Notes: generated from the letters alone by a model not told the origin. DNA of 64,000 nt from Bacteroidota bacterium (GCA_023457935.1 JAEXBA010000056.1:13948-77947), one strand, 5' to 3'. Numbered from the stretch's first letter, positions 34,022-42,905 are shown. A program made the numbers and translations.

Positions 34022-35509
34022 ATGTCTGCAGAAAACAAGTATAAAAATTATCCTTTATTCGCCGTAATCTTTACGGTTTTGTTTAAACTTCTTTTTCTGC
34101 TTACACATCACATCCAGGAAGATGCTTTAATTACTTGGCGGGTTGCGCAGAATCTTCTGGATTACGGCGTGATCGGTTTTAACGGCGAAACCAAAATTTC
34201 AGCTTCTACTACGCATCTTTACGTTTTCGTCTCATGGCTGTTCAACCTGAGTTTCGGGAAGGAAAACTTTATTTACCCTTTACTGATTTTCAATTCAGTA
34301 CTGTTTACTGTCGGCAGTTTTCTGCTGTCAAAAATTCTTTTGAAAAATCCGTTACTGCAGGCGGTCTTTATCTTGCTTTTCGGAGTTCTTCCTCCCGCTG
34401 TGAAGATTTCGATACTCGGAATGGAGTACGGAATTCTGTTTTTTCTTGAAATGGCCTTGCTTTATTACGGAATTTTCAAAAACAGAAGCTGGGCGCTTAT
34501 TCTTTTTCCGGTTCTGATTCTCTTTACGAGAATTGATACTGCTATTTTCCTCGGAATTGTATTTATTTTTGATATTGTCTGGAATAAAAAAATCCGCTGG
34601 AACTATATTTTAGGCGGAATTTTAGGCGTTCTTTCTGTAGTTGCGTTCAACTGGTTTTATTTTGGTGAACTGGTGAACAATACCATTGTAGCAAAACAGC
34701 TGACGTACGAAGGCCGGTTTACAGCTGAACAAAACATTGACTATTTCCTGAAGAATTACGGAAATTTCTGGGGAATGCTGAAAATCCCTGGAGATTTCAA
34801 TCCGTTTACCGTTCTTGTTCTTATTTTCGAACTGGTATGCTTTATTTATCTGATTAAAATCCGGCAGTCGCGCAACCTATTTCTCTGGATTATTTTCCTG
34901 TTCGCCTGGACAAAACAACTGATATTTCTTTCGCAGAAAAGTCTGTTCGACTGGTATTACTGGGTTCCGCAAATTCTGCTTTTTGTTCCCGTTCTTGTTT
35001 TTGTTCTTGAGCAGCGCAGAAGAAAGGTTCTGTGGATTTCTCTTTTGCTGGTTTTCTATATTTTGCCGATGCTGGCTTTTCAGACGGTTCATTCAATTGC
35101 AACCGGAAACGGTGAGTGGAATTACCGCAGAAACATCGGGCTGTTTCTTCATCAGCACGAAAAAGACAAAAACCAGTGGATGTTTCTTGAGCCGGCGGGC
35201 TATGTTCCGTACTTTTCCGGTCTGAAAACCATTGACGAGGTTGGACTGGTAGACAAAGAAATTCAGAACGAAATCCGGAAAGACCGTGCGAACTATAAAC
35301 TGAATACAGTAAAAAAAAGAAAACCAAAGTATATACTGGCCTACAAAGATATTTTTGAGGGCGACAATGCCGACTATTACCGAAGCCATTATAAACTGAT
35401 TAAAGAGTTCAGAATCAGTGAACATCTTGATCATGACAATAAATGGATTGAAAGGATTTACCGTCTGAAACCTTCAGGAACAGATTACAATCTTTATGAA
35501 AGGAAATAA
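34022..35509 (+). CDS. GT-C-type membrane glycosyltransferase, unknown specificity
   Basis: A 495-residue protein with about ten membrane helices and a soluble C-terminal domain (residues about 380-495). The first loop carries EDALITWRVAQNLLDYGVIGFNGE and ISASTTHLYVFVSW, which resembles the DD..I..RyA.Nl..G.G.vfN.GE..eg.TsplW motif of polyprenyl-phosphate-arabinose/mannose-dependent GT-C enzymes. One acidic residue replaces the usual DD pair. It has its own promoter. Donor and acceptor are unknown; it could work with the polyprenyl glycosyltransferase at 12.3 kb. Confidence 0.75.
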   Translation: MSAENKYKNYPLFAVIFTVLFKLLFLLTHHIQEDALITWRVAQNLLDYGVIGFNGETKISASTTHLYVFVSWLFNLSFGKENFIYPLLIFNSVLFTVGSFLLSKILLKNPLLQAVFILLFGVLPPAVKISILGMEYGILFFLEMALLYYGIFKNRSWALILFPVLILFTRIDTAIFLGIVFIFDIVWNKKIRWNYILGGILGVLSVVAFNWFYFGELVNNTIVAKQLTYEGRFTAEQNIDYFLKNYGNFWGMLKIPGDFNPFTVLVLIFELVCFIYLIKIRQSRNLFLWIIFLFAWTKQLIFLSQKSLFDWYYWVPQILLFVPVLVFVLEQRRRKVLWISLLLVFYILPMLAFQTVHSIATGNGEWNYRRNIGLFLHQHEKDKNQWMFLEPAGYVPYFSGLKTIDEVGLVDKEIQNEIRKDRANYKLNTVKKRKPKYILAYKDIFEGDNADYYRSHYKLIKEFRISEHLDHDNKWIERIYRLKPSGTDYNLYERK

Positions 35510-35525
35510 CCCAAATTTTACCAAT

Positions 35526-36056
35526 ATGAAATTCTGTGCATTCTTACGCGGCGTGAACATTGGCGGAAAATCTATGAAAATGGCCGATGCTGCGTCGGTT
35601 TTTGAGAAAGCCGGAATGAAAGAAGTAAAAGCGGTTCTTGCAACAGGTAATATTATTTTCAGTTCAGAAAAAGACAGAGCAGAGCTTAAAGTTTTACTTG
35701 AAAAAGCAATGTCCGAACACTTTGTTTACGAATGCTTTATGTTTATTAAAACTGATGAAGAGATCCAAAAAATGCTTTTAAAAAATCCTTTTGAAAAATC
35801 GGTGGAAAACCATATCTATCTGTTCGTAACGACAGAAGGTACTGAGAATGTTTTACTTGAAGAATTTGAAAAAGGCCGCAAAACAGACCAGGAAAAAGCC
35901 CAAATTGTAGACGGAACTTTATACTGGCAGGTTCCGAAAGGAAATACGCTCGACTCTGATTTCGGAAAAATATTAGGCAGAAAAGCGCTGAAAGATAAGA
36001 TTACGTCACGGAATTTGAATACTTTTGAAAAGATAAACACCAAAATGAATTTATGA
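35526..36056 (+). CDS. DUF1697 domain-containing protein
   Basis: A 176-residue cytosolic protein starting MKFCAFLRGVNIGGKS, the DUF1697 signature. It is followed by VLATGNIIFSSEKDRAELKVLLEKA, shown here in its recognisable part, and LDSDFGKILGRKALKDKITSRNLNTFEKI near the C-terminus. Function unknown. An ATG 30 nt upstream, overlapping the preceding gene, gives an unlikely extension. The stop overlaps the next gene's start by 4 bp (ATGA). Confidence 0.87.
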   Translation: MKFCAFLRGVNIGGKSMKMADAASVFEKAGMKEVKAVLATGNIIFSSEKDRAELKVLLEKAMSEHFVYECFMFIKTDEEIQKMLLKNPFEKSVENHIYLFVTTEGTENVLLEEFEKGRKTDQEKAQIVDGTLYWQVPKGNTLDSDFGKILGRKALKDKITSRNLNTFEKINTKMNL

Positions 36057-36922
36057 AAAAAATTACTGCTTTAATATTTATTTTTGTTCACATTTTTGCT
36101 TTCTCGCAAACAGAACTTCCCAGCGATATTGTTTTCAGTACCAATTTTTCAGACGCAGAAAATCATTATGTGGTTCTGGATTCCAAACCTCAAGACGGTC
36201 AGTATTTAATCGGCGTGCCGTATTACGATTCTACTGCGGGTTATACCTTCAGACTTTCCGGATATTTCAAGGTAAACAACGGTAAACTGGTTCTGATTGA
36301 AGATCCTTCAGCAAGTAACGGCATCATGATTGCCAGATGGCAAAAACTTGATGCAAAAGTGGCGGTGCTGAATGACAAAAGACTTAAAGAACTTGGGCTA
36401 TCAAATCCCGCAGAATTCCTGGAAAACTATAAATCCAGCTTACCTGAAAAAGAGCAGCTTGTGAACCGGTTGAGCAGTATGAACGCTGCCGGATACTCCA
36501 ATCTGGCATTACCGAGACTTGAGCAGCTTAAAAAAGAACGGTATTCATCCTCAAAATTCTATTTCGAACTGATTTTTGCGTACAATGCGCTGAGACAGCT
36601 GGACAAAGCAAACCAGACCGCTGATGAAGCAATCAGTAAAGGATTCCGTGATGAACTGATTCTGAAAGAAAAACACTTTGCAATGCTTCATAACAATAAT
36701 GAAGATGCGGCCGGAGCTTTTCTGAAAGAGAATCTTAAGTTCATTGAAAGTCCGGTTTACCGCAGCGAAATGGTGATCAATCAGTTGGCTGTTTACAATA
36801 ACAAAAAGAATATTGAAAAAACAAAAGAATGGATAGCCATCCATAAAAAAGAAATTGGAAAAGACAGATTTACCGAAGCCATTTTAAAGCTGGAAAGTGA
36901 ATTAAATAATACCGATAAATAA
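36053..36922 (+). CDS. Hypothetical exported protein with helical repeats
   Basis: A 289-residue periplasmic protein with a Sec signal (MKKITALIFIFVHIFAFSQ). Residues 20-100 look like a beta domain (NHYVVLDSKPQDGQYLIGVPYY as a partial marker; YFKVNNGKLVLIED). Residues 120-285 are helical with TPR-like spacing (SKFYFELIFAYNALRQLDKA; RSEMVINQLAVYNNKKN). I do not recognise a family. It sits in a coupled run DUF1697, this gene, kdsA with 4-bp overlap and 2-bp gap, so it is co-expressed with Kdo synthesis, though that does not prove a shared role. Confidence 0.75.
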   Translation: MKKITALIFIFVHIFAFSQTELPSDIVFSTNFSDAENHYVVLDSKPQDGQYLIGVPYYDSTAGYTFRLSGYFKVNNGKLVLIEDPSASNGIMIARWQKLDAKVAVLNDKRLKELGLSNPAEFLENYKSSLPEKEQLVNRLSSMNAAGYSNLALPRLEQLKKERYSSSKFYFELIFAYNALRQLDKANQTADEAISKGFRDELILKEKHFAMLHNNNEDAAGAFLKENLKFIESPVYRSEMVINQLAVYNNKKNIEKTKEWIAIHKKEIGKDRFTEAILKLESELNNTDK

Positions 36923-36924
36923 CA

Positions 36925-37734
36925 ATGATTCAACATCTTAATAACATCCATCACCAAAATTCCCGAAACTTTTTTCTTATTGCCGGCCCATGCATTATCG
37001 AAGGCGAAGAAATGGCGTTAAGAACAGCAGAAAAAGTAATGAACATTACGGATAAACTGCAAATTCCCTATATTTTTAAAGGAAGTTTCAAAAAAGCAAA
37101 CCGAAGCAGAGTAGACTCGTTCACCACAATCGGCGAAGAAAAGTCGCTGGAAATCCTAAGAAAAGTAGGAGAGACGTTCAACATTCCGACAACAACCGAT
37201 ATTCACGAAAATGAACATGCAGCTTTGGCGGCAGATTATGTTGATGTTCTGCAGATTCCAGCATTCCTGGTACGCCAGACCGATCTTTTGGTTGCCGCAG
37301 CCAAAACAGGTAAATGTGTCACGCTTAAGAAAGGACAGTTTCTTTCTCCGGAATCCATGAAATTTGCAGTCGAAAAAGTGAAAGATTCCGGTAATGATAA
37401 AACGGCAGTTATTGAAAGAGGCAATTCTTTCGGATATACTGATCTGGTTGTTGATTTCCGTGGAATTCCAACCATGCGTGAGTTTGCTCCGGTTATTCTG
37501 GATGTTACCCATTCACTGCAGCAGCCCAACCAGAGCTCAGGCGTTACAGGCGGCCGTCCCGAACTTATTGAAACCATCGCAAAAGCAGGAATAGCAACGG
37601 GAGCCGACGGTATTTTCATTGAAACCCATGAAGATCCTTCCTGTGCGCTTTCCGACGGCGCCAACATGCTGAAACTGGACAGGCTTGAAGATCTGCTGCA
37701 GAAATTAACGAGAATTCGTGAAGCCATCCTTTAG
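36925..37734 (+). CDS. kdsA: 3-deoxy-8-phosphooctulonate synthase
   Basis: Condenses phosphoenolpyruvate and arabinose 5-phosphate to Kdo 8-phosphate. The 269-residue TIM barrel has LIAGPCIIEGEE, YIFKGSFKKANRSRVDSF, TTDIHENEHAALAADYVDVLQIPAFL (core given), KTGKCVTLKKGQF, IERGNSFGYTDLVVDFR and IFIETHEDPSCALSDGANML. A cysteine follows GP in the N-terminal motif and GNSFGY has Ser-Phe where metal-independent enzymes carry Asn; the metal class is not certain. The terminator begins inside its last codons. Confidence 0.95.
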   Translation: MIQHLNNIHHQNSRNFFLIAGPCIIEGEEMALRTAEKVMNITDKLQIPYIFKGSFKKANRSRVDSFTTIGEEKSLEILRKVGETFNIPTTTDIHENEHAALAADYVDVLQIPAFLVRQTDLLVAAAKTGKCVTLKKGQFLSPESMKFAVEKVKDSGNDKTAVIERGNSFGYTDLVVDFRGIPTMREFAPVILDVTHSLQQPNQSSGVTGGRPELIETIAKAGIATGADGIFIETHEDPSCALSDGANMLKLDRLEDLLQKLTRIREAIL

Positions 37735-37748
37735 GTTGGCTTTTTTTT
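37722..37748 (+). terminator. Terminator overlapping the end of kdsA
   Basis: AGCCATCC (37722-37729) pairs with GGTTGGCT (37734-37741) with one mismatch, then eight T. The stop codon lies in the loop region. Confidence 0.65.
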
Positions 37749-37778
37749 ATTAAATTTAGCCTTTAAATCCGATTCCAG

Positions 37779-39977
37779 TTGAAAAATCTGATCTATTTCT
37801 CAGCCGCACTTTTACCTGTTTTAGCATTTTCCCAGAAGAAAGATACCGTTCGTACCCAGAATATTGAAGAAGTTGTTTTTCAGAAAAAGGGTAGTGTCCG
37901 CAGTAACGATCTCACAAAAGTATCAGTGGATCCACGGCAGGCAAAGCAGATTGCAAGCCTTTCCGGCGGTATTGAAGGTCTTATCAAGACTTTGCCTTCC
38001 GTAAACTCAAATACAGAACTTTCGTCGCAGTATATGGTACGCGGCGGAAATTACGATGAGAATCTTATCTACATCAACGACATTGAAATTTACCGTCCGT
38101 TTCTGATCCGTAATTCACTTCAGGAAGGTATGAGTATCATCAATCCGGATATGGTGTCCACTGTGAATTTCTCTGCCGGCGGATTCGAAGCAAAATACGG
38201 CGACCGTATGTCTTCTGCCCTGAATATTTATTACCGCGAACCTGAAAAATTTGAGATTTCGGGTGAAGGCAGCTTAATCGGAGGCAGACTTTCAACAGGA
38301 TTTGCAACACGCAACAAAAAACTGACGGCTTTGGTTTCCGGACGCTACCGGAACACCAATCTGGTTCTCAATACAATGAACGAAGACACAGATTTCAACC
38401 CTGTGTACATGGATTTCCAGAGTTATCTAAACTATCATATTTCTCCAAAATTCTCCATGTCTTTCATCGGTTACTATTCAAAGAACGACTACGAGATGAT
38501 TCCGAGAGAAAAACAGGTTGAATTCGGATCGGTAATGCAGCCCATTAAGGTAAATGTTGGTTATGGCGGAAGGGAAGACGACCGGTACAAAAACATGATG
38601 GGAACGTTTACAATGACGTATAAGCCGAGTGAAAAACTGCGAATCTCTCTGGACAATTTTGCCTATCAGAACCGCGAAAGGGAATATTACAGCATTGCGT
38701 CTGCGTATGGTCTTGAAGCATACGATCCTGTAACCGGCGATCCGGTGACTTCCTATGATGTTGGCGGACAGATCGATCATGCCCGAAACGACCTTCAGGT
38801 AAAAACATACGGAAGCCAGCTCAGAACCCGCTTTTCACCAAATGTAAATACCGATATTGAAGTCGGGATGAAATTCGAAAAAGAAAACCTGCGCGATCTT
38901 ACCAATGAATGGCGCCTTGTGGATTCGCTGGGCTACAGTATTCCGCATGACCAGATCCTGCCGGGCGTTCTGGATACTTCTTCAATGGAACTGAATTATC
39001 ATATTTCCGGCAACAACCATATTCAGCCAACCAGACTTTCTGCTTATGCGCAGTATTCGCAGAAGTTTTACTGGGGAAGAAGCAGGATTTTTGCAAATGG
39101 TGGAGTTAGAGTAGCGAACTGGAGCTACAATAAGGAAACCATTTTTTCGCCGCGTTTTCAGTTTGCTGTAAAACCGGACTGGAAATCGGATATGCTGTTC
39201 AAGCTTAGCGGCGGAATCTATTATCAGCAGCCATTTTACAAAGAAATAAAAGCCCTGGACGGAACTTTTGATTCATCCATAAAATCACAGCGTTCCTACC
39301 AGATGATCCTGGGTAACGATTACGAGTTTTTCCTTTATGACAGACCGTTCAAGCTTACCACCGAGCTGTATTACAAAAAAATGGACCGCCTGATTCCTTA
39401 TTATATGGATAATGTGCGCATACGTTATTCCGGCCAGAACAATTCAGAAGGGTATGCTTATGGTATTGACACCAGACTTTTCGGTGAATTTGTGCCGGGC
39501 GTAGATTCCTGGATATCGGCCAGCTACGCGCGTTCCTATGAAAATATCGATAACCGAGGCTATATTCCGAGACCGACAGACCAGCGTTTCAGATTTGCTG
39601 TTTTCTACCAGGATTACATGCCGAAATTTCCAAAAATGCGTGTGAATCTGACAGGTGTGTACGCATCGGGACTTCCGAACGGCGCGCCAGTTTTTACCGA
39701 TCCTTACCAGTACAGAAAAACTTTGCCTTCCTATAAGCGCGTTGATATCGGACTTTCGTACGTTTTTGTTGATCCGAAAGAGAAAAACCAACACTGGGGA
39801 TTTTTGGGCAACTTTGATGAACTGACGCTCGGGCTTCAGGTGTTCAACGCCTTTAACATTTACAACACCGTGGCCAACCAATGGATTACAGATGTAAGTA
39901 CAAATTATATTTATCCGGTTCCGGTAAACCTCACGGGAAGATTTTTCAATGTGAAGCTTGAATTCAGAATCAAATAA
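37779..39977 (+). CDS. TonB-dependent outer-membrane receptor
   Basis: A 732-residue outer-membrane transporter starting at TTG with a Sec signal (MKNLIYFSAALLPVLAFSQ). The plug domain follows directly (IASLSGGIEGLIKTLPSVN; SQYMVRGGNYDENLIYINDIEIYRPF; STVNFSAGGFEAKYGDRMSSAL), then a 22-strand-type barrel ending in FFNVKLEFRIK, where the final aromatic is replaced by a basic end. It has no N-terminal carboxypeptidase-like domain and no SusD partner, unlike polysaccharide-uptake systems. Ligand unknown; metal or siderophore uptake is a fair guess only. Confidence 0.9.
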   Translation: MKNLIYFSAALLPVLAFSQKKDTVRTQNIEEVVFQKKGSVRSNDLTKVSVDPRQAKQIASLSGGIEGLIKTLPSVNSNTELSSQYMVRGGNYDENLIYINDIEIYRPFLIRNSLQEGMSIINPDMVSTVNFSAGGFEAKYGDRMSSALNIYYREPEKFEISGEGSLIGGRLSTGFATRNKKLTALVSGRYRNTNLVLNTMNEDTDFNPVYMDFQSYLNYHISPKFSMSFIGYYSKNDYEMIPREKQVEFGSVMQPIKVNVGYGGREDDRYKNMMGTFTMTYKPSEKLRISLDNFAYQNREREYYSIASAYGLEAYDPVTGDPVTSYDVGGQIDHARNDLQVKTYGSQLRTRFSPNVNTDIEVGMKFEKENLRDLTNEWRLVDSLGYSIPHDQILPGVLDTSSMELNYHISGNNHIQPTRLSAYAQYSQKFYWGRSRIFANGGVRVANWSYNKETIFSPRFQFAVKPDWKSDMLFKLSGGIYYQQPFYKEIKALDGTFDSSIKSQRSYQMILGNDYEFFLYDRPFKLTTELYYKKMDRLIPYYMDNVRIRYSGQNNSEGYAYGIDTRLFGEFVPGVDSWISASYARSYENIDNRGYIPRPTDQRFRFAVFYQDYMPKFPKMRVNLTGVYASGLPNGAPVFTDPYQYRKTLPSYKRVDIGLSYVFVDPKEKNQHWGFLGNFDELTLGLQVFNAFNIYNTVANQWITDVSTNYIYPVPVNLTGRFFNVKLEFRIK

Positions 39978-39986
39978 AAACAAAAT

Positions 39987-40016
39987 AATCCGTTCCGAAA
40001 AGGGGAACGGATTTTT
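39987..40016 (+). terminator. Terminator of the TonB receptor gene
   Basis: AATCCGTTCC (39987-39996) pairs perfectly with GGAACGGATT (40004-40013), then a T run. Confidence 0.85.
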
Positions 40017-40107
40017 AGTTTTATAATTAGTAATGCAGAATTCTTCAAACAATTCTAATTTAACATAATATAAATTATAGGAATTATTCTGAACTCAATT
40101 TTTAGAA

Positions 40108-40251
40108 GCAAAGTCGTGAGTTGCAAAGTCGTGAGTCGTGAGTCGTAAGTCGTAAGTTATAAATCGTAATTCATAAATCGTAATTCATAACTCAAAACTC
40201 ATAACTCATAACTCATAACTCATAATTCATAATTCATAATTCATAATTCAA
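40108..40251. repeat. Drifting short tandem array (GTCGTGA to AACTCATA to AATTCATA)
   Basis: An approximately 144-bp array of 7-10 bp units that changes in steps: AAGTCGTGAG, then GTCGTAA, ATCGTAATTCATA, AACTCAT (four in a row) and AATTCAT (four in a row). It fills most of the 380-bp gap between the TonB receptor and the next lipoprotein gene. No gene is seen in the gap. The later units match the array beside the pseudogene at 21.1 kb. Confidence 0.8.
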
Positions 40252-40357
40252 AACCCTAATCCGTAAACTTCATAAATTCTGCTGAACAATCTGTAAAACA
40301 TATTTTTATAAATTGTTATATTTTAGAAAAATCAAAATCACTGAAAATCCTTTTATT

Positions 40358-40810
40358 ATGAAATACTCCGTGATATTTATTTTTATCGCATTCTCAGCGA
40401 TTAGCTGTAAGAAAGAAAATGTTCAGAAAATCTCCGAAAACCCTTCTGCGGAAATCAACAAAGGCAAAAGCTGTTATCTTGCTGTAATCGGGAAAGATTC
40501 TGTTGCGTTAAGTCTGAATCAGTCCGGCGACGATCTTTCCGGTGAGATTAATTATAACTTCTTTGAAAAAGACAAATCCTCAGGGACATTTATCGGAATC
40601 CGTTCCGGCGACACTCTGAAACTTCAGACCAAAACCTTGGGTGAAGGTCGAACAACATACACCGATGTAAACCTTCTTGAAAAAGACGGCAAACTTCACG
40701 AAGGCGTTGGGGAAGTTCAGCAGATTAACGATTCTACTTTCGCGTTTGTAGAACCTGCTAAAATTGACTATTCGCAGAGTTTTGTATTTTTCCCAAGAGA
40801 CTGCAAATAA
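40358..40810 (+). CDS. Hypothetical lipoprotein, first of a paralogous pair
   Basis: A 150-residue lipoprotein with signal MKYSVIFIFIAFSAISC (Cys17). The mature part has KGKSCYLAVIGKDSVALSL, a DLSGEINYNFFEKDKSSGTF segment and SGDTLKLQTKTLGEGRTT, ending FFPRDCK. The two cysteines (SCYL, DCK) are probably disulfide-bonded. Its layout repeats in the next gene (SCWLEAKGNDSLFAMI, DSSSGDISGMSIGDTIKV, ECKNF), so the two arose by duplication. Family not recognised. The start follows the signal peptide; a frame from 40313 is less likely. Confidence 0.78.
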   Translation: MKYSVIFIFIAFSAISCKKENVQKISENPSAEINKGKSCYLAVIGKDSVALSLNQSGDDLSGEINYNFFEKDKSSGTFIGIRSGDTLKLQTKTLGEGRTTYTDVNLLEKDGKLHEGVGEVQQINDSTFAFVEPAKIDYSQSFVFFPRDCK

Positions 40811-40878
40811 CCATCAATTTAACATAATATAAACGTCTTTTTTCTATTTTTCTTAACTTGCAGAAAATAAAAAGTGTT

Positions 40879-41421
40879 ATGAAAAAACTGATTTTTGCGG
40901 CTGCAGCTTTTGTTTTTATGGTTTCATGCGAGAAGAAAACCGACAATAAACTCCAGGACCTAACCAAAGATTCTTTAACCATCAACGAAAGTGACATCGA
41001 AATTGAGGCAATCCCCCACTCCTGCTGGCTTGAAGCGAAAGGAAACGACTCACTTTTTGCAATGATTGACGATAATCTGGGAACCGTTACCGGCAAACTT
41101 TATTATAAAAATTACCAGAAAGACAGCTCTTCCGGCGATATCAGCGGAATGTCAATTGGCGATACCATTAAGGTGGATTACATGTTTCAGTCTGAAGGAA
41201 CAACATCAACCCGCGAAATCTGGTTTCTGAAAAAGAACGGTAATCTTGTTGAAGGTATCGGCGAATATGATGAAACCGGTGAGCGTTATAAAGATCCTAA
41301 AACGGTAAAATTTGAGGGCGGTCATTCCCTTGCACCCGCTGAATGTAAAAATTTTGAGAAAAATTTCAACAAAACTGCCGCTCTGCTTTCCACTGGTTCT
41401 GAAGAAAGCAGCAAGAGCTGA
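40879..41421 (+). CDS. Hypothetical lipoprotein, second of a paralogous pair
   Basis: A 180-residue lipoprotein with signal MKKLIFAAAAFVFMVSC (Cys17) followed by the acidic/basic linker EKKTDNKLQDLTKDSL. The conserved core matches the upstream neighbour: a SCW/SCY motif, GKLYYKNYQKDSSSGD, IGDTIKVDYMFQSEGTTSTR, FLKKNGNLVEGIGEYDETG, then ECKNF. A serine-rich, low-complexity tail is added at the C-terminus. The sequence AATTTAACATAATATAAA occurs in front of this gene (about 40816) and again near 40061 ahead of its paralogue, though 300 bp away. Confidence 0.78.
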   Translation: MKKLIFAAAAFVFMVSCEKKTDNKLQDLTKDSLTINESDIEIEAIPHSCWLEAKGNDSLFAMIDDNLGTVTGKLYYKNYQKDSSSGDISGMSIGDTIKVDYMFQSEGTTSTREIWFLKKNGNLVEGIGEYDETGERYKDPKTVKFEGGHSLAPAECKNFEKNFNKTAALLSTGSEESSKS

Positions 41422-41451
41422 TAAAATCTCTCTCAACAGCAGACTTTTTTC

Positions 41452-42192
41452 ATGGAGATCAGCAGCGGTAAACTGAAACGTAATCTACAGGAACTCCTGG
41501 AAACCAAGAATTTCGTGGAACACATTTCTGTGGACTGTGCTATCTTTGGTTTCAACAAAAACAGACTCAAAATACTTCTGCTTAAATATCCGGAACTGGA
41601 CCGCTGGTCTTTGCCCGGCGGCTTTGTCTTTGAAGATGAAGATCTTGATGCGGCGGCCGAAAGGGTTCTGTATTAACGCACTCACAGAGAAAACCTTTTT
41701 CTGCAGCAGTTTTATACCTTCGGCGGAATCAACCGTACCGACAACAACGTACACCAGATTCTCCTGCAGAACAAAGGCATTGAAGTTCCGAAGACCCACT
41801 GGATTTTTCAGCGTTTTGTAACCGTAGGTTATTGCGGACTAATTGATTTTACTCAGGCCAAAGATTTTCCGGATTCATTTACCGAGGAATGCAAATGGTT
41901 TGATGTTGAAAAACTCCCGAAAATGGCGTTCGACCATGAAACCATTATTTCCAAAGGAATTGAGTTTCTTCGGAACCGTGTTGATACTCTGACGGTAGCG
42001 CGGCATCTTCTTCCGACAAAATTCACCATGAACGAACTTCAGAAAGTTCACGAAATTATCCTTAACGAATCCTTCCGAAGGAATAACTTTCAGCGCAAAA
42101 TACTGAGCATGAGTATTCTGGAACGCCGTGAGAAACTGTTCGACGGTTCTGCCAATAAGGCGCCCTATCTTTATACTTTCCATAAAAGCTGA
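41452..42192 (+). pseudogene. NUDIX-winged-helix regulator interrupted by an in-frame TAA
   Basis: One reading frame of 247 codons encodes a NUDIX protein with C-terminal winged helix, as in NrtR/AraR-type regulators: NLQELLETKNFVEHISVDCAIFG, WSLPGGFVFEDEDLDAAAERVLY, stop, RTHRENLFLQQFYTFGG, then the wHTH (LPTKFTMNELQKVHEIILNE and RKILSMSILERREKLF). The stop at 41674-41676 is TAA where GAA (Glu, in LYERT) is expected, so a single G-to-T change would explain it. It falls in the NUDIX box. The rest is undamaged, suggesting a recent mutation or a sequencing error. Confidence 0.8.
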
Positions 42193-42219
42193 TCCGCATT
42201 TCCTGTTATCAGATTAATT

Positions 42220-42249
42220 TGTTAGATTTGTAATTAAATCAATCTAACA
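42220..42249 (+). promoter_or_regulatory. Promoter and inverted-repeat operator of the DtxR-family gene
   Basis: Perfect 9-bp inverted repeat TGTTAGATT (42220-42228) and AATCTAACA (42241-42249), 12-nt spacer. The left arm contains most of the -7 box TAGATTTG (42223-42230). The right arm ends 2 bp before the TTG start. Binding here would block transcription, so autoregulation is likely. Confidence 0.65.
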
Positions 42250-42251
42250 TT

Positions 42252-42905
42252 TTGAGAAATACCCTAACCGAAGAGAATTATCTGAAAGCCATATTTCACA
42301 CTGCAGATCAGAATAATGAAGTTACCATCAACGAACTGAGTAAGTTTCTTGACGTGAAGATGCCCACTGTAAACAATATGATGAAAAAGTTTGCCGAGAA
42401 AAAATGGGTGAAATACGAGGTGTATAAACCGGTAAAAATTACTGCGTCAGGTAAAAAAGAAGCAGCACTGGTGGTAAGAAAACACCGGCTTACGGAAATG
42501 TTTCTGGTGGAAAAAATGCATTTTGGCTGGGAAAATGTGCATGAAATTGCAGAACAGCTGGAACATGTTCATTCAACTGTATTTTTTGATAAAATGGATG
42601 AGATTCTGAATTTTCCAAAATACGATCCGCATGGAGAACCGATTCCGGACCGCGACGGAAACATCATCACACAGGATCTGAAGAAACTGAGTTCATGCGC
42701 AGAAGGCGAAAAGGTAGTGTTCAAGTCGGTTACCATTTCCGATGACGATTTTCTGAATTACCTGAATGCCCGGAAACTCACACTCGGCCAAAAGATTGAA
42801 GTGGTTAAAATAGAAAGTTTTGACAGCTCAATGCAGATTCTGTCGGGAAAAAATGCACAAACGCTCAGCAAAACTGCTACCGACCGGATTCTTGTTTCAA
42901 CATAA
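42252..42905 (+). CDS. DtxR/MntR-family metal-dependent regulator
   Basis: A 217-residue metalloregulator of metal (Fe or Mn) homeostasis. The N-terminal winged helix is visible (LTEENYLKAIFHTADQ; ISELSK-like INELSKFLDVKMPTVNNMMKKF; KYEVYKPVKITASGKKEA). The dimerisation/metal domain has RKHRLTEMFLVEKMHFGWENVHEIAEQLEHVHS, shown here by its core HRLTEMFL and EQLEHVHS, with likely ligands from H, E and C residues. A C-terminal FeoA/SH3-like domain follows. Start is TTG at 42252, preceded by its own palindromic operator. Metal specificity cannot be settled. Confidence 0.9.
   Translation: MRNTLTEENYLKAIFHTADQNNEVTINELSKFLDVKMPTVNNMMKKFAEKKWVKYEVYKPVKITASGKKEAALVVRKHRLTEMFLVEKMHFGWENVHEIAEQLEHVHSTVFFDKMDEILNFPKYDPHGEPIPDRDGNIITQDLKKLSSCAEGEKVVFKSVTISDDDFLNYLNARKLTLGQKIEVVKIESFDSSMQILSGKNAQTLSKTATDRILVST

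Noticed and set aside
40108..40251. CRISPR-like array
   Set aside because: Units are only 7-10 bp, adjacent and without spacers, and no cas gene is present.
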